Source of the DNA: Pseudeuparius sepicola
Taxonomy: Eukaryota > Arthropoda > Insecta > Coleoptera > Anthribidae
Assembly: GCA_963920635.1 (NCBI GenBank)
Contig: OY987300.1
Span: 81,011,899-81,075,898 of the forward strand
Direction of reading: 5' to 3'
DNA length: 64,000 nt
This document shows, one piece after another, positions 47,320 through 58,781 of the stretch. Every line of letters begins with the position of its first letter. Position 1 is the stretch's first letter. The translations under genes were made by a program, and so were the position numbers. The notes beneath the pieces were generated by a model that was not told where the DNA came from, did no database searches, and worked only from the letters and a program-made list of their open reading frames with translations.

Positions 47320-47732
47320 CAGTGGCGGATCTACGGGGGGGCTACAGGGGCTATAGCCCCCCCCTTGGCCTAATACCGTAAGGTAGGCACTTAAAAATAT
47401 GTCTGGCTTCCGTTTCTAAAGAGGGTACGCTAAATAGTTTTTATAGTACAAATTTAAAAATTTGGTGAACGCAATGGGATTGGGACAGGGCCCGGCACAG
47501 AACACGGGTCCAGTCACCGCCTTCGCCGATCGACAGTTCACGTTTACAGTTGTTCTATTCTATTACTACGAGTACAGCGCAACTGGAACAGCGGAACGGA
47601 ACTGAACGAAACTAAGAATATTAATGTATTGTATTTTAATGAATAAAATTAATAAAAAATGTGTTTCCTATTTTATTACAAAATTTCTGAAATAGAAGCC
47701 CCTCCCTTGACTCCAGCCTAGATCCGCCACTG
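47320..47732. mobile_element. hAT MITE, 413 bp
   Basis: Terminal inverted repeats CAGTGGCGGATCTA / TAGATCCGCCACTG and a perfect 8-bp duplication CAAGGTGT on both sides (47312-47319, 47733-47740). The inner sequence has C- and G-runs near the ends (CAGGGGCTATAGCCCC) and no coding capacity. Confidence 0.95.
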
Positions 47733-47740
47733 CAAGGTGT

Positions 47741-48240
47741 AACGGCAGCATTCGGCAAGTGATCCTTCTATGCTTCTGTGCATTCGGTGGGTGTTAGATG
47801 GCGAAGTAACAGTGCGAGGATCTGCCCCCAAAGTAAACTTCCCGTCACCCCTTGTTTAGCCTGAAAAAGAGCAAGACGAAGTGCGGCCGTAATCTCGTCC
47901 TCCCGAAGCGTTCTCCACGTACTCCCTACCCGCTCACCGCACATAAAAGTCAATTTGTTTCGTCTAAAGCGAGTGTTTTATGACCTCGGCGGAAACAAGC
48001 TGGCAGTCGGTTTCATTGTGCTCAAAAATCGACCCGCACTCGGGGACTCGCCCTCGCGAATAAAACCAAAGCGGCGGGGGGGAATTGTCGGGGCCAATTT
48101 CGGGCAACGAGAAACACAGGGTCCCGTAAAAGTGGAGATAATCTCGTTTGCCCCGTTCGGATTGAAATGACTGAAAGATTTGGGCGGACGTAAAGGACAA
48201 GCTCTGGAAGAGGATATTGACGAATAGTCGACATATTATG
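47741..48240. other. GC-richer unique sequence, no gene named
   Basis: Overlapping frames of 60-100 codons occur on both strands; none is recognisable. Confidence 0.4.
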
Positions 48241-48289
48241 AACGTATAAAATTGTCGTATGTACACAGAAAGAAATTCTTGGCATGATA

Positions 48290-48800
48290 TTAATCACCAC
48301 TAGTGATTAACTTCAGAGCCATTGTCACAATGCCCTTTTCGTCGACACAATGAACAAAAATGATTGTAACAATGAATGTTGGTGATTAATTAATCAACAT
48401 GTTCATTAACATAATGACCCAACGAACATTATTATAATGTACTAAAGTCGTTAACTCAATGTAAAAAGTGATGTCTACAGTGAATAATACGTTGTGTGAA
48501 TGCAAATTGGGCATTGAAACAAGGCTCAAATACATTGACTTAATGATTTCAAGGTGTTTAATATTATGTACCGTTCATCACTGTATGTTGTTGCTATGAT
48601 GTATAACGTAATTGTCTAATGTTTAGTGGTGACTGTGTCAACGTACAGTTTTATAGTTTAATACAACTGTATTATCACAGTAATGTTCAAAAACATCTGC
48701 CAATGTACCCAAGCATAAATATAAGGAACAATATCATTAGTTAATATATTAATGCGTGCCGTTAATGTCCTTGTGCCTTGCGACAATGTCCTAAGTTATC
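48290..48800. repeat. Degenerate AATG-rich repeat tract
   Basis: Words such as ACAATG, TAATG and CATTGAC recur every 10-25 bp over about 500 bp, opened by a short palindrome (AATCACCACTAGTGATT at about 48293). No fixed unit length is apparent. A TG microsatellite follows at about 49118-49133. Confidence 0.5.
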
Positions 48801-49249
48801 AATACTGGTCTTTTTTATTTATTGTGGACCTGCCACGTCCCAACGCCATCAGCTGTACCTACTCTAGTATGAAACTTTCTGCCAGTGTGTGAACTTGTCA
48901 AGTGATCCTCTGTCTGTGCGTATAATATTAATACGATCTGTTAGTGTGACGAGAGTTTTGCTAAGGTAAGTCATCTGGTATTAAATATGCAAATTTCCGA
49001 TATTATGGTTAAAGCAAAGTCCAGAGAATACTCTAGACAGTAACAGAAAATACAGTGATTTATCAAACGCCCTCGAACAATTTTGTTGATCCAAAGAAAT
49101 TTAATGGATTTTTGATTGTGTGTGTGTGTGCACAACCAGCGAAATTAAACTCTGAAAACTTTCACACACATTCAAAATATTATACCTACAGACCTATGTT
49201 GTTTTCATTAATTTATTAGATATCTAATATCTAATCATAATTGTTTTAG

Positions 49250-49978
49250 TAATATCACAAGTGCCGGAAATTTTAACAATAATTTTTTCGAAAGAGCTAT
49301 TTTGCCTAGAAAGATCACGAGTATAAATTGGTCTTTTATTTTATCTCTGAAAATAAAAGCCCAATTTGTACTAGTGGTTTTGCTAATGATCAAAATAGCG
49401 CTTGAGAATAAAATTGTTTAGAAAAATTTCAGGCACGAGTGGTATTTGTCTAGATTATTTCACGAATACGATTTAATCATTTCTGTATTGATTTTTTCTA
49501 TGTTTAAATTTCCAAAACGACTCATTTTGAACGAGTTTATTGACAGCTTAGACTGTAGCGTTCGAGTAAACAAACATGACCCTTGGATATCCAAGGCAAA
49601 TGCGATTATACCTACACCCTGTTGGCGTTGGTTTATTTTCTGAATGTGTCATAAATTTAAACGGAGACGGAGGTCTAATAACAAGAATTTAGCAATGTAA
49701 AAGTTATATAAATTCATTGATACAATGCTTAATAATACCGCAACATAATTTATAAGCTGCATAATTTAGAACAGTGTAAAACACACCAATTTTAAGAAGT
49801 ACGTGTTTCTATCGAACAGATTCGCGGTTACTAAGCAACGAAGTGATAATTGCACAAGTGGTATTAACGCTTTGCTTTTGCAAGTGCAATTATCACTAGC
49901 AGAGGCATATGATTGGTTGGATTTTTATGGAAGGAGCTACCTTATTGGATGCAAGCAGTATGAGGGAAATAATCTAAA
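49250..49978 (-). repeat. Interspersed repeat, copy 2 (inverse of 8892-9668)
   Basis: It matches the reverse complement of 8892-9668 nearly end to end but lacks the AATCCC...GGGATT hairpin of that copy. Confidence 0.75.
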
Positions 49979-50039
49979 AAAGCAGTAAATCATCAAATTC
50001 TGAAGAGCTTTTAGATATAAACAAATTACTACTTATAAC

Positions 50040-50800
50040 ACCTCAGCGTTAATCAGGATACCCTAAAACTTCCACAATACCAAATTTTATACAGGGAGTT
50101 TCTTTCTGCGGGTGGTCATGGTTGAGCAAAATAGGAAATTTAAAGGCATCTGGCAAAGTGTGCCATAGAATCTCCTTAAAACAGTTGAATGGTCAACAGG
50201 ACCGCTCAAAGTGTTGGTATGTGAGTATCCAATAGAAAATATAAAGGGTGACTTTCTCTGTGCCATCTCAAAATAATGAACTTTTTGGGGTCAAAAATCG
50301 AGTATATCAAAACCACTCCAGACACTATAAATGAAGTAAGTCTAAAAATACAGAAGCCTGGGAGTCAGTAAGTCTATATGAGTTATGGTGGCTGGTGTGC
50401 CACAACAGGAAACGTACAGAAAATGTATCATCTTAGACAGTGACTTTGTTGATAAAGGTCCAATAATTTAAATTGTTTTTTATTTGTTGGTTGACATTTT
50501 GTAAAAGAATAAACTATTTTTGTGTTTAGTAATGGTTTTTAATGATTTCAGAGCACTCCTGAGCAGTATAAAGTTTAATAAAAATTCAGCATTTTGAAAT
50601 GGCCCAGTATATTTTTGTATTGAATCTTTGAAAACCAACACTTTGAGTAGTGATCATTCATCTTGACGGGATTACATGGCACACTTGACTCTCCAGATGC
50701 CTTTAAAATTCCTATTTTGCTCAACTTTGACACCCTGCAGAATGGAACTATTATGTTGTCAGATTTAAATAAAAAAAGCTAAGTATATGGAATTACTTGT
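50040..50800. mobile_element. Palindromic element, copy D of the shared-core family
   Basis: It has the AGCGTTAATCAGGATA end, the AGGGAGTTTCTTTCTG-like box, the AAACAGTTGAATGGTCAACA block and the full centre. The outer arms present in copies A-C are largely gone. Confidence 0.75.
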
Positions 50801-50823
50801 TTTATCAAGCTTGTAAAATTTAT

Positions 50824-51655
50824 ATACAGTGTCCTCCAAAAAGTTCGCACCATAGGGGGGATTTTTAATTAATGTTTTATTTTGAAATTTAATTTTGGTG
50901 TTACCTTTTGCTTGAATAAAAATGAAAAATGACCCACTCAAATATGGTCATGTGACTTTCGTTATGTGTCAAAAATGACATTTAAAAAAATAGATCGCCA
51001 AAAATGGGTTTATTTATTTGTTAAAATATCAAAAAGTTTTACTTGATAAAGTTGTTTTTTTTTTCAATTTTACCTAAGTGTACCACATTTGAACACTCTG
51101 TAATAAAATATCTACTTTTATGCAAATTTTTAATATTTATGAAATATCTGAAAATTTTAAAAACTTGTAACTTCCTAAAAACTTTTTTATATCACTAGCT
51201 TTATCATTCTATTAACTTTTTATTACTAATTATCGATAAGAATAGGTATTTTTCAAAAGAAAATGATATTAACGCTTTAAAATTCTGTTACGTTTGCTGC
51301 AAAGTTGATGTACCGTCTAGATTTAGGGTATAAATTTAGTTACATTACGTTTATCAGTTCTAAATTGATGCCAAAATAATAATAATAGTTATTTATGTAC
51401 CAAGGCACTGAAGTTCAACTTTTTATGACTCATGTGGAGTTTAGTTGCTGAGGCCTCTGGCTCTTGAAATGGAGAATAGTAAAAACAACTTTTTCAAGTC
51501 AAACTTTTTGATATTTTTGGCGACATATTTTTTTAAATGTCATTTTTGAGACATTACGAAAGTCCCATGACCACGTTTGAGTGGGTCATTTTTCATCATT
51601 GTTCAAGCAAAAGGTAACCATTAATTAAAAATTTCCCCTATGGTGCGAAATTGCA
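50824..51655. mobile_element. Foldback element, about 830 bp
   Basis: Left end CAGTGTCCTCCAAAAAGTTC; arms share GCACCATAGGGGGGAT-like ends and the AATGACCCACTCAAA / TTTGAGTGGGTCATT block. A partial copy of the 129-bp hairpin MITE lies in the right arm at about 51395-51470. Confidence 0.75.
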
Positions 51656-52417
51656 AAACACTTTTTTGCTTTTATTATGTTTATTCTACGCTTTTATTAT
51701 GTTTATTCTACGTTTTTACGTTTATTTTATAATGACCAGTGTTTCTTAGAGAATGATATGGTATGTTAAGCGCTTGTACAGGGTGAAACATAAAACCTTT
51801 CGATTTTTTCCCTGGGTGCTCGTTTTTATAATCCCCAATTTAAGAAAATACATCGCGCACAACCTGACTCATCAGAGTTAACCCTCCTCATTTTTTGCCA
51901 CATTTAATCACCCCCAATTTTCCCTACCGTCACATTTACCTCTGCCTTTGACAAATCTCGCCAGAGATTAGCCCCACCCAACCCCGCATTACCCCTCAGT
52001 TTTTTTTTACAAGGACGTTGTAAAACCCGCCCGTATTTCGAGGTTTTCTCGCGTTTATTACGGTGGCACGGCGGGGAAAAACCACGGGTTTACGGGCCAG
52101 CCCTTCTCATCCGTATTCCGTCGTGTTCCGCGTCCTTTATTGAGATGTTTAACTAAGATAATGCGGTTGAGTGAAACCGAGCTGGATTTGGGCACGATAC
52201 ATTTACCCGCGGTATGTCATTGCGCATCCATTTGCCTATCTCTGTCGCACCTTGTGACGTCAGTTGCGAATCAGAATTTAAATGGCTCCATATGTTTTAC
52301 ACAGCAATAGATACTTTTTTATGGGTTTTTGCTTGTTTTAAACGTTTTTTTTTTTAAATAAATGTTGTTAAGATTATATTACTAGATAAATGAATGAATA
52401 TTCTGTTGATAAAAAAC
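51656..52417. other. No recognisable gene
   Basis: Includes a lone TACAGGGTGAAACATAAAAC end at about 51776 and a GC-richer unique stretch (about 52010-52260). Confidence 0.45.
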
Positions 52418-52419
52418 TA

Positions 52420-54155
52420 TGAGGCGCCATTTCGGACTAAATTATTATTATTGAATATATAAATTTCTCGTGCTAATATATTTTTTTAATATGATATTTA
52501 TAGAAATTTGCGTGAATAATCTTTTTTTAGTCAAATATATATTATATATATTAAATATATATTATACGCATCGCCCAAAAGTATATATTACAGTAAACGC
52601 AAAAAAATAAAAAATATATCAAAACACGATATATTAATTTGGTGCGCCAATATATAATAATTTAGGGTACCACTGGTCGTCACCAGAGGTCGCGCCGCGC
52701 ATCCCTAAAGTGCACCGGCAACGCTGCAGTAGAAAGGGCAGAAGCCCGAAGTCGAAATATTTTTTTTATATGATATTTATAGAAATTTGCGTGAATAATC
52801 TTTTTGTAGTCAAATTTATATATTACGCATCGCCCAAAAGTATATATTACAGTAAACGCAAAAAAATATATCAAAACACGATATATTAATTTGGTGCGCC
52901 AATATATAATAATTTAGGGTACCACCGGTCGTCACCAGACAGAGGTCGCGCCGCGCATCCCTAAAGTACACCGGTAACGCTGCAGCAGAAAGCGCAGAAT
53001 GGTGTAAAACCAGGGACTCTTTAAAATAAAAAGGGTCCCTGTGTAAAACCCACCCCCGATTTTCTTGAAATTTTGGCTAGATAGGTTCGTATCCCCTATT
53101 TTCGCCCGACGTTACACCAATGGAAAAGATTACCACTTCTTTTTTCATACGGCAGCGCGCATCGCTGCCGACTGCCACAATATGATGCGAATGTCCCCTT
53201 CTTTTTTCATACGGCAGCGCTTATCCCCCAAAAAGGGCGGAATACGCTCCTTATTGCAAAGATGCTTGAGAAAAATGCACTTCCGACGGCTTCCGACGTA
53301 TTATAGACGTATCAAATGTTTACTTCGGCTTCGGACGTGTACGGAGTTAAATGTACGTCCAAAGAAGTCACGTGACTCAATCCACCAATGAGAGTGCAAG
53401 ACGTATACCGACTTTTATATACGTCGGACGTATAAATAGCCACTTCCTACAACAAAACGAAGGCGAAACGAAAACGATCATGCGGGCGGGAAACTAATAT
53501 GTAAGATGATTGTGGGGTTATACACCACAAAACATCAAATCCCAAACCTGACACAGAAAAAGAACATCCAGTACGTCGGTAATCATAATCACTTCGACTT
53601 CGGGCTTCTGCGCTTTCTGCTGCAGCGTTGCCGGTGCACTTTAGGGATGCGCGGCGCGACCTCTGGTGACGACCGGTGGTACCCTAAATTATTATATATT
53701 GGCGCACCATATTAATATATCATGTTTTGATATATTTTTTTTGCGTTTACTGTAATATATACTTTTGGGCGATGCGTAATATATAAATTTGACTAAAAAA
53801 AGATTATTCACGCAAATTTCTATAAATATCATATAAAAAAAATATTTCGACTTCGGGCTTCTGCCCTTTCTGCTGCAGCGTTGCCGGTGCACTTTAGGGA
53901 TGCGCGGCGCGACCTCTGGTGACGACCAGTGGTACCCTAAATTATTATATATTGGCGCACCAAATTAATATATCGTGTTTTGATATATTTTTTTGCGTTT
54001 ACTGTAATATATACTTTTGGGCGATGCGTAATGTATAAATTTGACTAAAAAAAGATTATTCACGCAAATTTCTATAAATATCATATTAAAAAAATATATT
54101 AGCGCGAGAAATTTATATATTCAAAAATAATAATTTAGTCCGAAATGGCGCCTCA
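52420..54155. mobile_element. Palindromic element with tandem subterminal units, 1736 bp
   Basis: Ends TGAGGCGCCATTTCGGACTA and inverse, TA on both sides (52418-52419, 54156-54157). Each arm has two tandem copies of a unit of about 260-280 bp (start points near 52491 and 52770; inverted at about 53585 and 53846) with GCATCGCCCAAAAGTATATA and the GAGGTCGCGCCGCGCATCCC block. The unique centre (about 53000-53580) is GC-richer and promoter-like. The frame at 53065-53391 has no recognised match. Confidence 0.82.
53281..53480 (+). promoter_or_regulatory. Candidate promoter at the centre of the palindromic element
   Basis: TATAAATAG at 53431-53439 is preceded by a cluster of GACGTAT/GACGTGT/TACGTCC words in both orientations (for example near 53283, 53299, 53332, 53353, 53401, 53421, 53428). 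It is followed by an AACGAAGGCGAAACGAAAACG stretch that could be the start of a transcript. No coding frame follows, so the promoter would be an orphan from a deleted element. Confidence 0.4.
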
Positions 54156-54157
54156 TA

Positions 54158-54784
54158 AAAAACACATTTAATTTGATAATTATAATTTTACAAACAATTT
54201 GTTTTCTTTGCGTTTTAGCTAATCGTATGCATGCAAATAATATTAATGTATATTTTGTTAAATTAACAGGATTTTTCTGTTAAAAGACCGTATATTGGTA
54301 GACAATAAAAAAATATCATATAGGTAGGTATCTAAATAATACATTTATTGTAAGTAAGGTAATCCTGAACTAAGTTTTGGCTTCTATCGACACAAACTCT
54401 CCATCGAAAAAAAGTATTTTACAGATGACTTGTTATAGGCAAAGATATTGATAAATAAAATTCAAAGCCTTACCAAAAATATAACTTTTTCCTTCCAGTG
54501 ATTATGTCGGTTTATGTCAATTAAAGCCTTATTTACGAATTAATGCACACAAGCCTCGACACAAGCACAACCTACACAACTAATGCTTAGTTTATAGTTA
54601 AACGACAAACAAAACAACACAATAAATAGTGAGTAAAATAGGGATCAAATAATGATTCCCTTTAACCATAACAAGGCTAATTTTTTATTGCACATTCTAT
54701 TTTATTTGCTTTATAAACCAGGTATAAACTCTGTTGAGTCTCCTATTTTTAATGCTCTGTTCTATAAATAATTTGTTTCCTTAC
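54158..54784. other. Possible downstream part of a THAP gene; nothing firm
   Basis: On the minus strand 54474-54527 (ALIDINRHNHWKEKVIFL) is open between AATAAG and GTAAGG and keeps the phase of the exon at 54785-54880. It lacks the expected Trp spacing and is weak. Confidence 0.25.
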
Positions 54785-54880
54785 CAGATTATTGTTCTTG
54801 GGAAATCTATAATACTTAATTTCCGTTCCCTTACTGTTTCTATTATTATTTGGACATTCGCTGACTGCACATCCCGGCAT
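54785..54880 (-). CDS. THAP zinc-finger first exon
   Basis: ATG at 54880-54878 opens MPGCAVSECPNNNRNSKG, then EIKYYRFPKNNNL and a consensus donor CTG/GTAAGG (32 codons, phase 0). MPxCxxxxC with a later RFP-K is the standard start of a THAP C2CH finger. The 5-prime side (54881-54950) has a plausible leader. Following exons were not found with confidence; they may lie below the element at 52420-54155. Whether it is a host gene or the start of a THAP transposase cannot be told. Confidence 0.65.
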
Positions 54881-55879
54881 TTTTGGCCTATTTCAAAGCC
54901 CTGTCGAGCTGGGCTGACGATCAGTCAGTTGTTTACACTTTTTTCTTGACACATTAAATTGTAAACTATAAAAAATCGTAAAACACAACCGAAGACACCA
55001 GGCATTATTTACAATAGGGTAGTTTCCTCTAATCAAATTTTCAAATAAATTACACAGAACTTGATTCATCAAGTCCTAATATAGCTTTAGCCATTTTTTA
55101 TTTCCCGAATAAGTATCCACGAAGTTAGAATTTTCAAAATAAAATTTGAATTTATTTGAATTTGCGTTCGGGACCCGACCGCGTGTTGACGTGACGTCAT
55201 AATAACGAGCCGAACATTTTGATTCGTTTTTTTATCATGTGGTACGGACTTGGACTGGAGATCTAATCTTATTATTTTGTGATTTGGTATGTCACTAGTC
55301 AAATAATACCAGCTGGAGTTTTGTTTACATTTCAAAATTTGTAATTTTATCAAAGTTATTGAGGGGTTCCAACGATTTTGAATTTTATATTTTATAATAA
55401 AACCATTGTTTATGGAGTCGTCATATAGTAAAGGACTAAATGAGGTATTAATTCATTTTTATACCTGACATAAGTGTTCACAAATCAACGATTAAAATAA
55501 GTTAAGCAAGTAGGCAATGTAAATTTTTAACATTGCTCCTTTCTTATAATATAATTAAAAATTGTGATTGTGTTTCAAATTGAGAGAGATAGTGTAATAA
55601 AATCTAATTAATTACCAATGCAAATCTTAACTTATGTACATGGTACAATCCTAAACCCTTTCAATTACAAAGAAAAATGAATAGGTACCATAAAATTGAT
55701 ATTGGTAGTAGGTAGTTCAATCCCCAGACAAAAATTTTTGAGAGCAAAGTATAATTTAGTAAGAACTCTTTCTCAATTTGATTGTAGGTAGGTACCTAAA
55801 GAATATAAATAGGTAATCATTTAAATTCCAAGAAATACCTACCTACCTGATGCATTTATATAGGTATGACATAGAGTGT
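54881..55879. other. No recognisable gene
   Basis: AT-rich, with a GTGACGTCATAA (CRE-like) word near 55190 and many TAGGTA words near 55690-55865. Confidence 0.4.
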
Positions 55880-56026
55880 TTAATTTGCTTTCTGTTTCAG
55901 TGCCAAGAAGTTGACAAAGAGTAACCATTGTCTTTTTTTGTCCCCTGCAAAAGGCACTCTTACGAATATTTTATTACTATTTGTAGAGGTGTTGGCACAA
56001 TACTCTACAAAGCAATTTTTAGACAT
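55880..56026 (-). CDS. Probable THAP zinc-finger exon
   Basis: ATG at 56026 gives MSKNCFVEYCANTSTNSNKI, then FVRVPFAGDKKRQWLLFVN before running out at 55880. Cx4C, the F-x-VP motif and KRQW match the first half of a THAP domain, including its conserved Trp. After FVN the sequence no longer follows the family, so the exon probably ends near there, but no clear donor is seen. The C-x2-H half was not found. It may be a fragment. Confidence 0.5.
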   Translation of the reverse strand: MSKNCFVEYCANTSTNSNKIFVRVPFAGDKKRQWLLFVNFLALKQKAN

Positions 56027-57671
56027 AATGCACCAGAAGTACATACAAGGACAATAACACAATCTGATGCCAAAGCCAAACAATCTCTAGGCCAAACGCG
56101 AAAACCGCAAAGCTAGAAAGCTAGGTTATGTTTCGATACCCACAAAACATCAAGATTAGGTTAGGACGGCACCGTTATCCTTACTAGTTTGCTGCACCGT
56201 TGCCAGATCCCCTTTCGGACTTGTATTCAGAAGTAAATCCTGTACTCCAAAGACCGACTATTCTTCAACAAACATTGAGAAAGTATATTATATCTTTACG
56301 GAATATAGTGTTTTTTTTTATAAAGTTAACTGCTGTTATTATTTATTGCAATTAATAGGTTTGTTCTAGGAAGCAATCTCAAACTAGTCCGAACCAATAA
56401 CCAGAGTTAAAAACAGTCAGAGAATTTGAACTGTATAATCAACTTTATGTTGACAATTTGAGTTTCCCTACTAGAACACAGCTATTCTAATAACAAAATA
56501 TTCGACCAGCAATTAAAAATCACACGAGTTGGCAACGTACAATAAACGAATAAAGCTTCAAGGCTTCGCGGTCCTATTCACATAGCTCAAAATTATTATG
56601 ACGTCAAAATTAAGAAAACCGTTAAAAACGGAAATAATTTTAAACTCAATTTTCTCCCAAAGGAGGTAAAATTTTAAGTTTAGAATTTTACTAGTGTAGT
56701 CTGCATCAATACAGGCTTTCAACAAAATAAAATTTGAAAAACGGTTAAATACCCTATTGATTCGCAACTGACGTACATGCGCATAGTTGCCTTGTTTTCG
56801 GATTCGTTAGTGACATACCGTGGGTAAGTGTCTCGTGGATTTGTGGGCTTGGGGAGTGAGAATTAGCCTTGTTAGTTTCGACTCGTTCGAATGGAAAATT
56901 CGGCCGTGGACATCAAACGTATAAACCGAAGACTCCCTTGTAGAGCCGACCGCGTGATTTCAACTCTCATAAGATTATAGAATAAGATGTTATGTACAAT
57001 AATGTAGAGAGTATTTCTTTACTTAAAGCGAGTAGGTTGCCCCAGATAATATGGTCCCGATCACTGTTATTTAAAGAAGTTGTGGTTAATTTTTAATTTT
57101 TTTTAATAGGTACAACCCGTCCCACGAACATATTTACTACTTTTTCGCAAAAGTCTTTTGATAAATTCGAAAAGTGCCGTTCTAAAAATCGAAGGAGCTG
57201 GTAAATTTCTTAATTGGGTCTTGTACTTTCCTACAGTACCGAAAGAAACCTCGAAAATCCGATATTTAACCAAATTTCCCGACTCCCGATTTTCAAGTTT
57301 CGAGAAACGGGACGGCTGTAGAATTAGCGAAATTGACGGGAAATCCTGAGGAACCGCTTTTAGAAATTGCGTGTTTTTTCTCATTTTTATTTTTTACTTT
57401 TCGAGGGCACAGGAAGCATCTGCACCTCACCTAATGACTTGAGGGAAGCTTTAAGAAATCCGACCCCAGAGCCAGGAGCCGAAATAATTTGGCTGTAGCT
57501 CGGCGAAAAAGGGCAATTTCTGACATATATACTGTCTACGTTTTGAATGAATATAACAGGTAGTTCGATTGTTAGTAAAAATTAATAATGGTTTCCATGA
57601 TATCTAAAAATTAAACTTGACAATTTTGTGTACACAAGTGCAGAATGTGGCAACTGTCAAATAATAGTATA
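56027..57671. other. No recognisable gene
   Basis: Includes a possible leader for the THAP exon (56027-56200). Frames at 56558-56767 and 57103-57384 are unremarkable. Confidence 0.4.
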
Positions 57672-57791
57672 TTATTAACCAAGGTTTAGACAGAGGCTAT
57701 TATTGACCCGAACGTCAATATTAAATCCCGAGGCAACGCCGAGGGATTTAAGACAAGAGGGCAATAATAGCTGTCTGAACCGTGGTTAATA
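57672..57791. repeat. Large hairpin left of the recombinase element
   Basis: Arms TTATTAACCAAGGTTTAGAC...TATTATTGACCC and GGGCAATAATAG...CTGTCTGAACCGTGGTTAAT pair almost fully. The loop contains a second hairpin, AAATCCCGAGGC/GCCGAGGGATTT, at about 57723-57751. The arms carry the TTATTGACC word that recurs right of the gene. Confidence 0.8.
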
Positions 57792-58030
57792 TACAATTTT
57801 TTCCACTACTAACACTCCCTAAAAATATTATTGTAAAAAATTGTAAAGCATTTTTAATAGTAAACTTACCTTTGTTTTTTCCTTCATATTTTTTAATCAC
57901 AAATCAAGTTAGCCTTGATTTTTGTTTCATCAAATAAAGTTTCTTTACTGTTATCTGTCAAATTTAGCCATTAATTATTATTATTATTATTTATTCTTGA
58001 CTAAATTAACTGTGAGTTTATATTATTTTT

Positions 58031-58477
58031 GTGAAAAAGTGTGATAATAATTATCATGATGGCTCATCCTCGCCAAACATATTCTGCATTCCTCCGGAAA
58101 TTAGAGAAGAGGCACAAAAGATGAATGATCAGTTGCTTCCACAGAAGTCGAAAAGTGTTTACTTAAAAACTTATACAATGTTTAAAGACTGGTGCAAAAT
58201 GAAGAATATTGAAACAATTTATGAAAATATATTATTGGTATATTTTCGAACGCAAGCTGAAAACAAGAAATCATCAAGCTTGTGGGCAACGTTTTCTATG
58301 TTAAAATCCACGATTTCATTGAAGGAAAATATTGACATTTCCAAGTATTTTAAACTGGTAGCATTTTTGAAAAGGCAAAATACTAATTATGTAGCGAAAA
58401 AATCACTTGTTTTTAAAGAAGATGAAATTGCACGATTTTTGAGAGACGCACCAGACGAAGTGTTTTTAACAGCAAAG
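58031..58477 (+). CDS. Tyrosine-recombinase-like protein, N-terminal exon
   Basis: The frame reads IPPEIREEAQKMNDQLLPQK, KSVYLKTYTMFKDWCKMKN, SLWATFSMLKSTISLKEN and FLKRQNTNYVAKKSLVFKED, the SAM-like core-binding domain of a recombinase-like family common in insects. The first in-frame ATG is at 58121; the conserved IPPE stretch before it suggests an upstream exon or another start. The exon ends LTAK at AAAG/GTACCT and an 82-bp intron (58478-58559, ending TTACTAG) leads to the next exon in phase 0. Confidence 0.8.
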
Positions 58478-58559
58478 GTACCTACCTAAACATGCCTCGT
58501 TCTACTTTACATATATTTACATATTTACAATAAACAATAATTACTTTATTACTTACTAG

Positions 58560-58781
58560 GTTGTACTTGTTATCGCAGTTGCTGGTGCATGTAGAACAGA
58601 CGAACCTTGTAATATGCTTCGAAAATACTTGGATGTTCGAGACGATATGATCGTTATTGATATTTCTACTAGTAAAAATGGAACAGCACGAAAGTTTGTT
58701 ATCATGAAGCCAGTTTGGGTCGAAGTTGTTAAAAAGTATATTCAAAAACGGCCTACCCCAGATTTACCACGCTTATTTTAG
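58560..58781 (+). pseudogene. Tyrosine-recombinase-like protein, catalytic exon, interrupted
   Basis: Continues VVLVIAVAGACRTDEPCNML, where the Arg of ACRTDE is the first catalytic residue of tyrosine recombinases, then MIVIDISTSKNGTARKFVIM, VKKYIQKRPTPDLPRLF and a TAG. In relatives about 60 further residues follow before the HGGW region, including the second box (HxxR). That stretch is missing here and the frame changes. Confidence 0.75.

Noticed and set aside
52420..54155. CRISPR-like repeat array
   Set aside because: Units are long, AT-rich, inverted between the two halves and bounded by TIRs; there are no short spaced repeats.
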